DNA from: Annona cherimola
Taxonomy: Eukaryota > Streptophyta > Magnoliopsida > Magnoliales > Annonaceae
Length of the DNA stretch: 64,000 nt
NCBI GenBank assembly: GCA_030490835.1
Contig: CM059971.1
Location: 23,553,817-23,617,816 of the forward strand
Direction of reading: 5' to 3'
Below, in pieces: positions 34,557 through 46,219 of the stretch. A model generated the notes under the pieces. It was not told the origin of the DNA. It did no database searches and saw only the letters and a program-made list of their open reading frames with translations. The stretch's first letter is position 1; each line of letters begins with the position of its first letter. The position numbers were made by a program, and so were the translations under genes.

Positions 34557-37030
34557 GGTACTCCACCCAGATTATGTTGTACCCCACTTTTTTATTACAT
34601 CAGGGAGGAGTGACGATGCTCCAAGTAGGATTCGAGAAGTTAGTATGGAAGCTAAAGTGCGACCCCCGCCGGCTATGCTCGAGTTCACATATTACGCCCT
34701 ACTTGTGTATAGACTTTTAGTACATTCTAATCGATGTCGCCATCTTATGGAATATTGTAATTATTAGTTGTTGTGACAAGACCCACCTAGCTTGACTAAT
34801 CAAGATATGTGTGCAGTTGGCCTTATTCTAGTTTGTATGTTGGCAATTGTAAATGGGCTCCACATCAATGATTTTTTTATCATGTGTTTTAAGATCATTT
34901 GTTTTATCATGTGACAGAAATCCATATCTGAGATTCCAAATTATATTAATTTCTCAACTAACTATGGCATCTTTAATATGTTAAGTGGTTTTAATTTCAT
35001 AAAATCACATTTGTTTCAACTTTAAGGTCTATTACAATTGATCTAAGTTTGGTAGTTGCAAGGTAGGTTGGATTCATTTATGTGATACTCTATCCCAATT
35101 GTGTTGTACCCCATTTTTTATTGCATTGGGGGAGGAGAGGCGATGCTTCTAGTAGAATTTAGGACATTGGTATACAAGCTAAAGTGCGATGCCAGCAGGT
35201 TATGTCCGAGTTCACATATTACACCCAACTTGTGTATAGACTTTTGGTACAACCTAATTAACGTAGTCATCCTGTGGAATATTATAATTGTTAGTTGTTG
35301 TGATAAGACCCACACACCTTGACTAATCAAGATATGTGTGTAGTTGGCCTCATCCTAGTTTGGATGTCGCCAATTGCAAATGGGCTTCACATCGATGATG
35401 TTTTATCTTGTGTTTTATGATCATTTGTTTTATCATGTAAACGAAATTCATATTTGGGATTCCAAATTATATTAATTTCTCAACTAAATATTACATCTTT
35501 AACATATTAAGTGGTTTTAATTTCATAAATCATCGTTGTTACAACTTTAAGGTCTATTCAAAATAATGCAAGTTGGGTCGTTGCGGGTAGGTTGCGTTCA
35601 TTATGCAGTACTCTACCTAGGTTGTGTTGTACCCTACTCTTTTATTACACTGGGGGAAGAGAGACGATGCTCCTAGTAAGATTTGGGACATTAGCATGCA
35701 AGATAAAGTGTGACACCAGGGGGCTATGCCCGAGTTCACATATAATGCCTAACTTTTATATAGACTTTTGCTACAGTCTAATCAATGTTGTCATCCTGTG
35801 AAATATTGTAATTATTAGTTGTTGCAATATCACCCGCCTAGCTTGACTAATCAAGATATGTGTGCAGTTGGCCTCATAATAGTTTGGATGTTGCCAATTA
35901 CAAATGGGCTCGACATCAATGTTAATTTATCATATGTTTTAAGATCATTTGTTTTATCATGCCACTGAAATCCATATTTTGGATTCCAAATTATATTAAT
36001 TTCTCAACTAAATATGACATCTTTAACATGTCAAGTGGTTTTAATTTCATAAAATCACATTTGTTACAACTTTAAGGTCTGATTGGAATGATGCAAGTTG
36101 GGTGATTGCGGCGTAGGTTGGATTCATTTATGTAGTAACATTGGGTGGTTGCGGGGTAGGTTGGCTAATTTATGTAGTACTCTATCCAGATTGTATTTTA
36201 CCTCACTTTTTTATTACATAGGGGGAGGATAGATGATGCTCCAAGTAGGATTTGGGAAGTTAGTATTCAAGCTAAACTGCGACCCTAGTGGGCTACACTC
36301 GCGTTCACATATTATGCCCTACTTGTGTATAGACTTTTAGTACAATCAAATCGATGTCACCATCTTGTGGAATATTATAATTATTATTTGTTGTGATAAG
36401 ACCAACCTAGCTTGACTAACAAAGATATGTGTGCAGTTGGCCTCATTCTAGTTTGGATGTTCCCAACTGAAAATGGGCTCCACATCGATGATGTTTTATC
36501 ATGTTTTTTAAGATTATTTATTTTATCATGTGACTGAAATCCATATTTGAGTTTCCAAATTATACTAATTTCTCAAGTAAATATGACATCTTTAACATGT
36601 TAAGTGGTTTTAATTTCATAAAATCACCTTTATTATAACTTTAAGGTCTATTCGTAATAATGCAAGTTGGGTGGTTGCGGGGTAGGTTGGATTTATTTAC
36701 GCGGTACTCTACCCACATTATGTTGTACCCCGTTTTTTTATTACATCGGGGGAGGTGAAACGATGCTCCTAGTAGGATTTGGAACGTTATTATGCAAGCT
36801 AAAGTGTGTCATCAATGGGCTATGCCGGAGTTCACATATTACACCTTACTTGTGTACAGACTTTTGGTACAGTCTAATCGACAACGTCATCCCATGGAAT
36901 ATTGTAATTGTTAGTTATTGAGATAAGACCCTCCTAGCTTGACTAATCAAGATATGTATACAGTTGGCCTCATCCTAGTTTGGATGTTGTCTATTTTATC
37001 ATGTATATTAAGATCATTTGTTTTATCGGG
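34557..37030 (+). repeat. Tandem array of five ~525-bp monomers (repeat S)
   Basis: Monomers begin at a TACTC landmark at 34559, 35086, 35609, 36178 and 36705, giving spacings of 527, 523, 569 and 527. The long third unit has an extra ~45-bp internal duplication around GGTTGCGGGGTAGGTTGG (36110-36170). Each monomer contains GTTGTACCCCACTTTTTTAT, GGGGGAGGAGAGACGATGCT, GAGTTCACATATTACGCC, CTTGACTAATCAAGATATGT, AAATGGGCTCCACATCGATG and TTCTCAACTAAATATGACAT. Identity between monomers is about 80-88% by eye. The last unit is truncated near 37030, where it passes into sequence shared with 56420-56760. The TTGGGATTCC...CTTTAAGG part also occurs at the end of unit U. Confidence 0.9.
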
Positions 37031-37439
37031 TGCCCGAAAATCATTTCTACCATAATTTTTGGTAAGACGTAAATATGTATAATCCATCGTATGTTCCAAA
37101 AATGTTTTGGAGTTTTGAGATAGGGCTCACAAACATTTTGATTTTAAGGAAACCTGTTGTATTAATTAAGTAAATGATTCTAAGCATAAGATATGAGTTG
37201 AATTTTGATTTCTTCATAACATACGTTTTACTTTGCGATAGCAATGTCATAATTAGGCCATTGTCCGCTTCATCACAGCATATTACAACTATTTAGTTAA
37301 TTGTCCATGTTGACTGGTGTAATCGGATCAAATTCTAAGGATATATTGAACGCTAACCTTAATCCTAATCTATTTATTTTATTAATTTTCCCTGCAAGCT
37401 CTTTTCTTTTGAACTCTTTTCATATTATTCATAAAAAAT

Positions 37440-37660
37440 GAAAAAAATAAAGAATATATATAAAATGATAGCAAAAAGTTTGGCGTGCTTCTCTTAATGG
37501 TTTCAAACATCATTTTTCATCATCCTCGACTAGGAGTGTTCCACCTCATAATGCGTATTACGACTTCACGTACAGGTGAAGGCATGGGTTTTAGATTGAA
37601 ATCTTCAATGATAGATACCACTAGATAGCATTGAAGTATTTCCCTCCATTTTATTTATTT
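37440..37660. repeat. Repeat shared with 57935-58110 and 62540-62720
   Basis: TTTTCATATTATTCATAAAA, CTTCTCTTAATGGTTTCAAA, TTTTTCATCATCCTCGACTA and GTTCCACCTCAT recur in order at both distal sites, directly upstream of a unit-U segment in each case. It is probably the left part of the same repeat unit. Confidence 0.7.
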
Positions 37661-37676
37661 GCCGCATCCTCCTCTT

Positions 37677-38720
37677 GCAGATGCATGGGCCAATTCAATC
37701 CATTTTACCGGTATGGGCTTTATCATTCGAGGCCTTGTTTAAAGGAAAATAAATCCAACAAATTAATGACGTTATTACATTCACTAGGCAATATTAGATG
37801 GAATGAGTAAATAATGACCGCAGTTTGATTAGAATCAGACGCATGGAATGAACGTAGTCAATCTATTAAATAGAACATGGATGTGTGGAAAAATGATGAC
37901 ATAGTGTGGTTGCTTGTGGATTCGAGGGGCCCAGCTAATTAAAGTCGATACGGTCGAGCCAATGGGCGTTGGCTGTGGAATGTAATCCCAACCTTGTCCA
38001 CAAGATAAAACTGCCTTATACGTTAGGAGTGAGAAAGTGATAAAGAAGCATTGTTTTTTATTAGTGTATTTTATATTCATGTCAGTTAATATTACAATCA
38101 ATTTTTGATACAATCTTATAATTTTCTAATATAAAAATACCATACTCCACATCTTAACTTGAGAGACTCATAAGCTCCCATCCAATAAAAACTCTTATAG
38201 TATTGAGGAATATCAAGCTCTCATCCTAAGGGGTTCGAGCACTTACCCGTAGCCTCTTTTGTTGTAAGTGTTACCACCGACTTATAAGGCAGGTGGCAAT
38301 GAAGAAGTTCAAGTGGCTGTTACTATATAAAAAATTTATTGAAAAAGAGAAAAAATAATTTTAAAAATTTTAAAAATAAGAATATTATACATCAAAAATA
38401 AAAAAAATTTCTGAAAGCAAGAAACCTTACCACATATCTTTTCTATCCATCCATCTTGATTATGTTTACTATAATATATATGTGGTTATGGCCTGGCCAA
38501 GTTTCACTCTCGATCGACTGACGAAAGCATCTTCCATGTCTAATTAATTCTATTTTGTTCACCAGTTGAATGCCGCAAAGAATTACCATATTTTGAGATA
38601 AGTTGTTTCTCATTATATGCCAAAGTGGAAATGTTTAGTTCCGAATTAGCAAGGTAACTTTGTGAAATCTAATTTAAGAAAATCCAAATAAGAATCAATA
38701 GCAATGCAAAGTTTATCCTT
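37677..38720. repeat. Dispersed unit U, copy 2
   Basis: Same landmark order as copy 1 (ATTCAATCCATTTTACCGG, AATTAATGACGTTATTACAT, GAGGGGCCCAGCTAATTAAA, CCAATGGGCGTTGGC). It also carries an extra ~290-bp block at about 38040-38330 (TAAGCTCCCATCC, GGTTCGAGCACTTACCCGTA, AAGAAGTTCAAGTGG). That block is shared with the copies at 52640-54230 and 54863-55760 but is absent from 32108-33110 and 49589-50220, which defines two subfamilies. Confidence 0.78.
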
Positions 38721-39110
38721 AACTACTAAAAACTATTGGTAAGAAAGATTTCTATTGCCTATGATAATACGTTGACAAATAAATCAAAATTTTTGTTACT
38801 TATAATGGAAAAATCTTTAACTATTGGCAACCAAATTTTTTTATATAGTTGTTACATAAAATCTACCACAAATTATTTTGAATCAAAATTTTTTTTACCG
38901 AATAGAACTAAAAAATTTTAGCAAATACATTTTAGCCTTTTTAAGCAAAATTTTAATAATATATTCATCTTGTTTGAAATGAATACTATCGTATGTATTA
39001 TAAAAAAAATTATTTCAAAAAATATAAACATTAGACATGATTTAAAAAGTTTTAAAAAGTTTCCCCGATAGTGTATAAATTATAGATAGTACTAAAAGAA
39101 GAATGATCCA

Positions 39111-39473
39111 TTAGTCCGGGCTAAGTACATGTCATGCTTAGCTCATCTCCAAAAATATATTTATAATATTTTTTATTTTTTCTTTATATACGTATTTATC
39201 TACATATATTTAACATATAAATCAAGTTTTACCATTTTGGATATATGTGTATATTTTTTAAAAGATTTTCAAATATATATGTGTATATATGTATTCAAAA
39301 TACCTTTTTTTAAAAAAATTTTAAATATATATATACATACATCCAAAAATGGTAAAACTTAGTTTATATGTTAAACACACTTATGTAAACAAACATATGA
39401 AGAAAAAATAAAGTATTATAAATGAATTTTTTAAGATGCACTAAGTAAGACATTTACTTAGCCCAGGCTAACA
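39111..39473. mobile_element. Foldback MITE, family F, copy 4
   Basis: Left arm TTAGTCCGGGCTAAGTACAT, then TTATAATATTTTTTATTTTT and TATTTAACATATAAATCAAG. The right arm is the reverse: AACTTAGTTTATATGTTAAA, then TATTATAAATGAATTTTTTA and ACTTAGCCCAGGCTAAC. Arms are about 150 bp each. The terminal AGCCCGGxCTAA-type phrase is partly self-complementary. Confidence 0.72.
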
Positions 39474-39520
39474 ACATCACTTCTAATGTTAAAATACAAA
39501 TATAAAAATACAAGGAATGA

Positions 39521-39772
39521 TCTCGTTAGCCTAGAATAAACAACTAACTCATTAAGTCTATAATAAAAAAAATCTATTTATAATACCTTTTGATGTTTTT
39601 TCTTCGTATACTTATTTATCTAAGTATATTTAATATATAAACAAAGTTTTAGCATTTTTGGATTTGTGTACATATGTTTTTGAGATTTTTTAAACATCTA
39701 TGTGTATATATATTCAAAATACTTCTATTTTTAAAAACCTCAAAATATATATATACATATATACGCAATGAC
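39521..39772. mobile_element. Foldback family F, half copy (duplicate of 31859-32105)
   Basis: CTCGTTAGCCTAGAATAAAC, TTTTTTCTTCGTATACTTAT and AACAAAGTTTTAGCATTTTT follow the order of 31859-32105 and end in the same ATATATACATATATACGCAA phrase. Confidence 0.65.
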
Positions 39773-39894
39773 ATAATTATTTGTCGCATCCGATTAAAGA
39801 TGCATGGGCCAATTTAATCCATTTAACTAGTTACGGCTTACGCAATGAGCGTAGTAGACCCTATGAATGAAAGTTGTCAATCTATTAAGGGACA

Positions 39895-40650
39895 GACTCA
39901 AGTGAAAATGTTTTTATTTTTGAGTAAAATGAAAATGGGGGCAATATAGTCATTTCGCACATTTGAGTATGATTGAAGGTGAAACGTGAGTATGGGTAGG
40001 TGAGACAACTTATAATAAATCGTGGTACATATTTTCTTATAGTAAATCATATGCTTTTAATAAAATAGTTGTGATCATGAATGATGCAATACGTCTAATG
40101 TGTAACATAATCATCATAAATGATAATAGACAATTTATGCCCAAATTTTGGAACAATAAATTAGATTTATCAAAAAATATAACTGAATGAACGAAGTAAT
40201 TTCGCTTGTTTGATTGATTTTACAGATTTTATGGATTTTATAAATTTTATGGATTTTACTGTTTATATGCAATTCATGAGGATGATGAGTTATATAGGTT
40301 ATCTATCTTCGTTTTTTTCTGTTAAATGTATTTTACAGGTTATTCAAATATAGCAGAAAATGTGCATACACAATTGACAGTTTTTAGATATTTGACAAAT
40401 TTTACAGAATATATTGTTTTCCTGTGTAGTCGTTTAATGATATATACAAGTTATATAGTTTTGACATCTTAACTAAGATTGATGATATTTTATTTTTAAA
40501 AATTATATGGAAAATACATATTTTATAGGAATACTAGAAAATCATAAACTCATGTCTACATGTTTTATGATTTTTACAAATTATTCAAATTTTGATGAAT
40601 TGATCTAATGGATTTTACAGATTATTTATATAATCCGTATTAAATGTATT
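39895..40650 (+). mobile_element. Unclassified AT-rich element, copy B (partner 22640-23495)
   Basis: The non-AT block AATGGGGGCAATATAGTCAT, GGTGAAACGTGAGTATGGG is followed by about 130 bp of AT-rich sequence and then by degenerate repeats such as TTTTATGGATTTTATAAATT (40190-40640). This is the reverse of copy A. No open frame of note is present. Confidence 0.5.
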
Positions 40651-40739
40651 AGCTATCAAGCAATACCGATGTTTTAAAAAAAACTAAGTAACACATTTTA
40701 GAATTCTATTAAATTTTAATTTAATCATTTTGTTATCGT

Positions 40740-42620
40740 ATTATCTTAATTTATATTTTTATTTATTAAATAGGTACAAAATAAACATTCTATGCTATAA
40801 TTTTTTGCAATAAATACATATAATAAATCTATCGATTTAGAAGAATAAGTTAATGTGCACTTTTTTCTAGAAATATAGTCGATGGCCTAAATTTTAAGTT
40901 TGAAAACCATTATTGCGGTGCATTTTACAATTATTTTTCTCAGCCCATGCTGTAGACCTAAAATTTTTTTTAATAAATTCTATGTAATAAATTTGTATAC
41001 AGATTTTATTAAATAATATGTAAAATAACTCTATGTTTTTGTGCCAACAAAATTATCCACGCCAATTTCATTTGGCTTGCTATACCATTAGCCCAATGAA
41101 TTATTAAAACTAAAATTATTATTTTTTGCTTGAAAGAATATTTTGTATGAAAAATGATATAGAAAAGACATCATCCATATTGTAGTACCATACAAAATCT
41201 ATCACTCGAAAAATAAATTGGATGAAAATAAGTTTATTTTCAACTTGATCCAAGCCTACTCTAACCCATATATAAATAAATAGGAAAAGATTTAAAAATG
41301 GGTTTAATTTGGATTCATGTTGTTTATTTACATTTTGATTTATTAAATAAGCACAAAATAAACATTATGCTTTATAATTTTTTATAATAAATATATATAA
41401 TACACCTATCAATTTGGGAAAATGAGTTTATATGCACCTTTTTTTTTAAATATAGTCAACGACCTAAATTTTAAATATTGAACATCGTTAACGAGGTGTA
41501 TTTTGTACTTATTTTTCCTAGCCCGTGCTATAGGCTAAAAAATAATTTTAATTCATTATAGACCAAGAAATAATTTTAATTTTATATGTTAACACTTAAA
41601 TAAACAAGTGTATAAAGAAAAAGAAAATAAAAATATTACAAATGAATTTTTGAGGTGGGCTAAGCTAGGTATTTGTTTATCCCGGGCTAACACGATTACT
41701 TCTCAATTTTAATTACTTGTCAGGTAAGTAATGTTACTTGCAATAAAAGTGGTATCGAAATTATTAAGTACCCAACAAATTATTGCACAAATTTTTTTGT
41801 CATCCTAAATTGTTGAGTTGAAAATAATTATAATTGAGAAAAAATAGAAAAATATTGACATGAGAATATTATTTGATAGTAATTTGAATTATGTGTATTA
41901 GATGTAATTATATTTTTTAACAATCGTGGTATCAAAATTTTTAAGTACTAAATAAATTAATTACACAAAGTTTATTTGGTAGTTTGTACAGCTGACCTAA
42001 AAATTAATTACATTTGAGGAAGAAATAATGTAATGTACACACGAGAATACTATTTTACGAGTAATTTGGATTATGTTGCTAAAGTAATTTCATTTCTTAA
42101 CAAGGGTAATATCAAAATTATTTAGTATCAAAAAAATTACTTGTACTTTTATTTCATAATTCATGTTGTTGACACAAAAAATTAATCCAGAAGAAAATAT
42201 TGTAATGTTTTTTTGAGAATATTATTTAATAGATAATCGTAATGTTGCAAAAATAATTTTATTGAATAGATACAAAACAAGCACTAAATGCTATAATTTT
42301 TTATAATAAACTAATCAATAAAAAAGAATACATCAATATGAATCTATTATTCTTATTTTGAACATGGTTGGTAGCAAAAATTTTAAGCATTGAATAAATT
42401 AGTGAATAAATTAGTGAGTTCATTTTGCTCAATTTTTATTGCACCCTGTATCATAGACAAAAAAAATAATTATAATTCCATTAACGAAAGTCAATTAGTA
42501 GGTAATTTTACTTACTCGACTCGCTAGTAAAAAAATAATGTTATTAGACATGAGTGATACCAAAATTTTAATTACTGAATATCATAATTGCAAAAATTTT
42601 ATCTAGCCTCCCATTGACCC
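40740..42620. repeat. Degenerate AT-rich repeats, two interleaved families
   Basis: A ~215-bp block (AAATAGGTACAAAATAAACA, AATATAGTCGATGGCC, TTTTCTCAGCCCATGCTG) at 40755-40965 recurs at 41340-41550 and, more diverged, at 42260-42475. Between them a ~180-bp unit (GTGGTATCGAAATTATTAAG, ATTGCACAAA, GAGAATATTATTTGATAG) starts at about 41749, 41925 and 42106, with a weaker copy near 42552. A family-F half copy lies at 41575-41705. No gene is seen. Confidence 0.6.
41575..41705. mobile_element. Foldback family F, right-arm fragment
   Basis: ATATGTTAACACTTAAATAA, AATATTACAAATGAATTTTT, GGTGGGCTAAGCTAGG and CCCGGGCTAACACGATTACT match the right arm of copies at 31490-31832 and 39111-39473. The left arm is absent. 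Confidence 0.6.
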
Positions 42621-45188
42621 AAAAATTAGTATTATCCAAAAAAATTTATATGTCACACATGCATGAGTCGTTTTGCATTATTTTTAAAAATAATTACACA
42701 TGCTGATAAAATTAAATAGGCTAAAAAGTATCTATGAAATATGTGTAAGCCGCTTAATATAATTCAAATAATTTTATTGAATGGTTTAAGTGGGTAAATC
42801 ATATACATATTTTTTATTATAAATATATTTTAAGATATGAGTACAAAGTAAACTATCATATAATTTGAGATAAAATAAATTACTCTCAAGAAAAACTGCT
42901 TGCGGGCTTAACCTTCCGGCCATTGATAAGCTTCAAGTTTCCTACTAGAAATACATTACCCCATAATAACTTATTGTTTCATCGAAATACAATTTCTAAT
43001 GTCTATCCCACTAGTGCATGATAAATCAAATTTTTTTTAATTTTAACAATTCGAAAAGATTCATTTAGTTATGATAAAAATATTATAAAAATCTTATATA
43101 TGCTTACTTTGGTGGGGTTGCAATAAAAATTTTTAAAATAATTGAAGAAGGTGACTCATATGGAAACGACATGATTATCACATACAGTTTAATGCACCAA
43201 ATCACTTTTTTAAATAATCATCAAGGACTTACAATATATATTTTTAAAATTTTCAATACTCATATATGAGCCCTGGTTGAATGTGTTAGAATAAATTTTT
43301 CTAAAATTACGAAAAATTCAACCAAGATCATCATCGCGTGATCTATAAAAATTAAAGAAGAAGATGTTATAAATATCACATGTACGCAGCTAAGAACTAT
43401 AATATAATTGAAAAAGAATGTAAGCTTAAATAATTTAAAAAGAGCTGCACTAAAACAAGGATATAAATGAAATCAAAGATATTAAAATAACATAATTTTG
43501 CATGCACCTAAAAAAGATATCATCATATCAAAAGACAGAAAGTGATATATTTTATATTTTAATTGCACCGCTTAAAAAATTAACTAAGGTGCAATAATTT
43601 TCTAAAAAACACACTTCCTTCAATAGCTAAAAAAATGATATAGTATCATTCGGATGTCAATTTAATATACACAAAATAATTCTAATCATTTCTCTTCAAA
43701 ACATTATTGTAGGAGTTGTGATGTAATCCAACTTTAAATTTCTTTGACCAGCATCCATGTTTAACCTGCATCAAAAATAAAAATATTTTAGAAATGAAAT
43801 CTGTAAGTTTGTTGAAAAGATTAATGATTAAAAATTTGTGATTAAGAACATCAAACAAGAATCGAATATTTCTAGAAAAATTTTAAAAATATAAACAGAT
43901 TAATCAAACTGGTTAAAATCCAATGATACTCTCCCTTGCTTAGCTGTGTCAAATAAACTAAACAAATTCAAGCAAAAATGAGTGTATGGTTTAGTTCAAT
44001 TCATCTTCAACTTGTACTTGTTTTAATCTTTGTCATCCAAAATTCTAACAAAGAAGAAGGTTGTTAAGTGGCAGGAGAAAAAAAGGCTTTCTTCATTTCC
44101 AAACTATTAGAATTGCCTTTAATGTTGTTTATAAGAACCAGTTGACATTTCTCTAGTAGCTGGAGCTTTGTACTATACTAATTACATTTAGAAATTCCTA
44201 GAGGCATTTACAAAATTGCATCTTCTTGTACTAGACCCCTAGTTGTGGCGGGTATGGCTCTGCCAAGGTAAGTCTCTAATAGAAAAAGGAACATAAACAA
44301 ACAACTTAATTTCATCTGATTGTTTCTAGCAGATGAAAGAATATTGGCTATCAAGAAGAAACACTGTTTTGTTTAAGAAAAGAAATTACTGGACCATTCT
44401 AGGAATATGGGGAGGATTGGTTATCACATGAAGCACCTATTAACTAGAACTAACATGTCAAGAAGGAAATATATATCTCCTACTATTTCATGATGTCATA
44501 ATTTGCTTACAGATTCAAGATAAGTTGCTTAATTGTGCAAAAGATAAGGGTTTAGGCACCCTTTGCACCCCAAAATGGATTCCCGAAAGTGTTGGTTGCA
44601 TTTCCTTTCATTTAGGTAGATTTTCATTGCACTTTGGTTGGTTTAAACAATTTCTAATGTGGCTGTAATCTGTAGAGAAAATTGCATTTTCATTTCAACA
44701 AATTGTACAAGTTCTATCTTCATATATGAACACATATGCCATCACAAGGAAAAACTCTGTTTCAACGATTAGCATACAAGTTTCATCTCCGTTTATACAT
44801 GTGAGAATACATAATTTCATAAGGAAAATCCAATTTCAACAATATCTGTACAAAATTCAGCAATGGACCATACAATCTCCTTTCAACAAAATTTCTTCTA
44901 TACACATAAGTGAAATCACATATACCATACTCTGCCATTACATTCTCGAAAGTAGAAATTCCAACATTTCAATGATTGAGTCATATAAAATGACTACAAG
45001 TTTCAGAACCTTCCATTTGAAAATTCCAAACTATCACCATCATGCACAATCCACCACATTTTTGCTGCAATGGACTCACACATTCAAACATCCTCTTCTC
45101 CAAGTGAATCAAACCAATATAGACTCATAAACACAAACAAAAACAATTACAGGTATTCTTTTCAAGATGCAAAGAAAGGAGCTACACT
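42621..45188. other. AT-rich spacer; degenerate ~70-bp tandem repeat at 44690-45000
   Basis: No gene is supported. At 44690-45000 a phrase of the type TTTCAACAA...ACAAGTTTCATCTCC... recurs about every 50-75 bp (44695, 44760, 44834, 44881). This degenerate repeat explains the open frame at 44726-45130 without any need for coding function. Confidence 0.45.
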
Positions 45189-45308
45189 TCACAATAATCG
45201 AATTGATAATTTTGATACACAATAGCCCAACACATCTATGTTGTCAACAGATCTAAACAAAAATTCAGACAAAACCATAATGAGTCTGGTTACAAACACT
45301 TGGCATAC

Positions 45309-46219
45309 TACTGATATTGTGTACACTGGCACGGATGGATCCTTATTGTTGTTGCCAGACATCAAAGGCAGGGGTAGTCTCTGCAGATCCTCTTCGTTCA
45401 TTCCCACAGATACTATCCCAAATCCATGCCTAATCATAAAAGCCAATGCTTGTGCACTAGCAAGAGATGCAGCCATAATCGAATCTCCTTCCTCGTCTCC
45501 ATTTTCATCATCTACAGCAATCACAAATGAAGGACAAAACATAGATAAACTATGGTTTCAGTCTTGGGAGAAAGCGAAGCTAAAATATGGAAACTGAGGA
45601 CTGTCTAATTTGATACCAGATTAGCTTAACTCTTGACAATTTTATTCATAGCGTATTTTTACTTGAAACTAGATGGAACAGAATTCTCATGCACATTCAC
45701 CAGTTTATTTACAAATAAGTAACAAGAATAAGCCATTTTGCTGAGAAGATTGGAAACCCCCTACAGGGAAAACACCTGTGGGCATTTTGAAAATGTAAAA
45801 GCTGCATTGCACATGTCATAGGTGAATAAATGTTTGAGGCTACAACTAGACAAGCTGATGCAGATAATTCAATGAAAACGAAGAAGGAAAAAGAATAGGC
45901 AATCGATGATGAACACTAGGATCATATGTTGGTACAACAAAATTTAGTATCTTTACCAAATTTCACAATTCTTCATTGATTATAAATAAAAAAAATTAGT
46001 CCAACATGTACATTTTAGAAATTTGAGTAGAATTGGTGAAGTTGATGACACATCTTCCCACTGCTCAATGCATCAATTGCCTGATCAATTGATAAGAACC
46101 CATCCAACATCACTGACAAAGAAATCAATTGTTTCGGAAGTTATTTCAGTACTCAAGACGTCAAATGTTGTAGCACTTGATTCGTCAAACGCATCCAAAA
46201 GAGACCCATTTTTGCTCCC
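45309..46219 (-). pseudogene. RIBA-like riboflavin biosynthesis gene fragment (DHBP synthase region)
   Basis: Plant RIBA proteins are plastid enzymes combining 3,4-dihydroxy-2-butanone 4-phosphate synthase and GTP cyclohydrolase II. 46092-46219 encodes GSKNGSLLDAFDESSATTF and EITSETIDFFVSDV; 46054-46101, in a shifted frame, encodes GFLSIDQAIDALSSGK. 45309-45527 encodes FVIAVDDENGDEEGDSIMAA, QALAFMIRHGFGIVSVGMNE, EDLQRLPLPLM and TISV, ending at a GTATGC donor. These match the pre-domain linker and the start of the DHBPS domain, closest from memory to the RIBA2/3 type. Breaks: a frameshift near 46100 with loss of about eight residues, no GT directly after GGGAAG at 46054, and no AG before TTTGTG at 45527. 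The metal- and substrate-binding acidic motif is altered (DENGDEEGDS versus DENRENEGDL). The rest of the DHBPS and the whole cyclohydrolase domain are missing. Confidence 0.8.

Noticed and set aside
34557..37030. Possible CRISPR-like array
   Set aside because: Repeats are ~525 bp, not 25-40 bp with unique spacers, and the DNA is plant nuclear.
38229..38245. Pol III B-box-like GGTTCGAGC as a tRNA or SINE
   Set aside because: No A box at the right distance and no cloverleaf seen; left only as a note on the 290-bp block.
44726..45130. 134-codon open frame on plus
   Set aside because: Explained by a degenerate ~70-bp repeat with few stops; no family resemblance.
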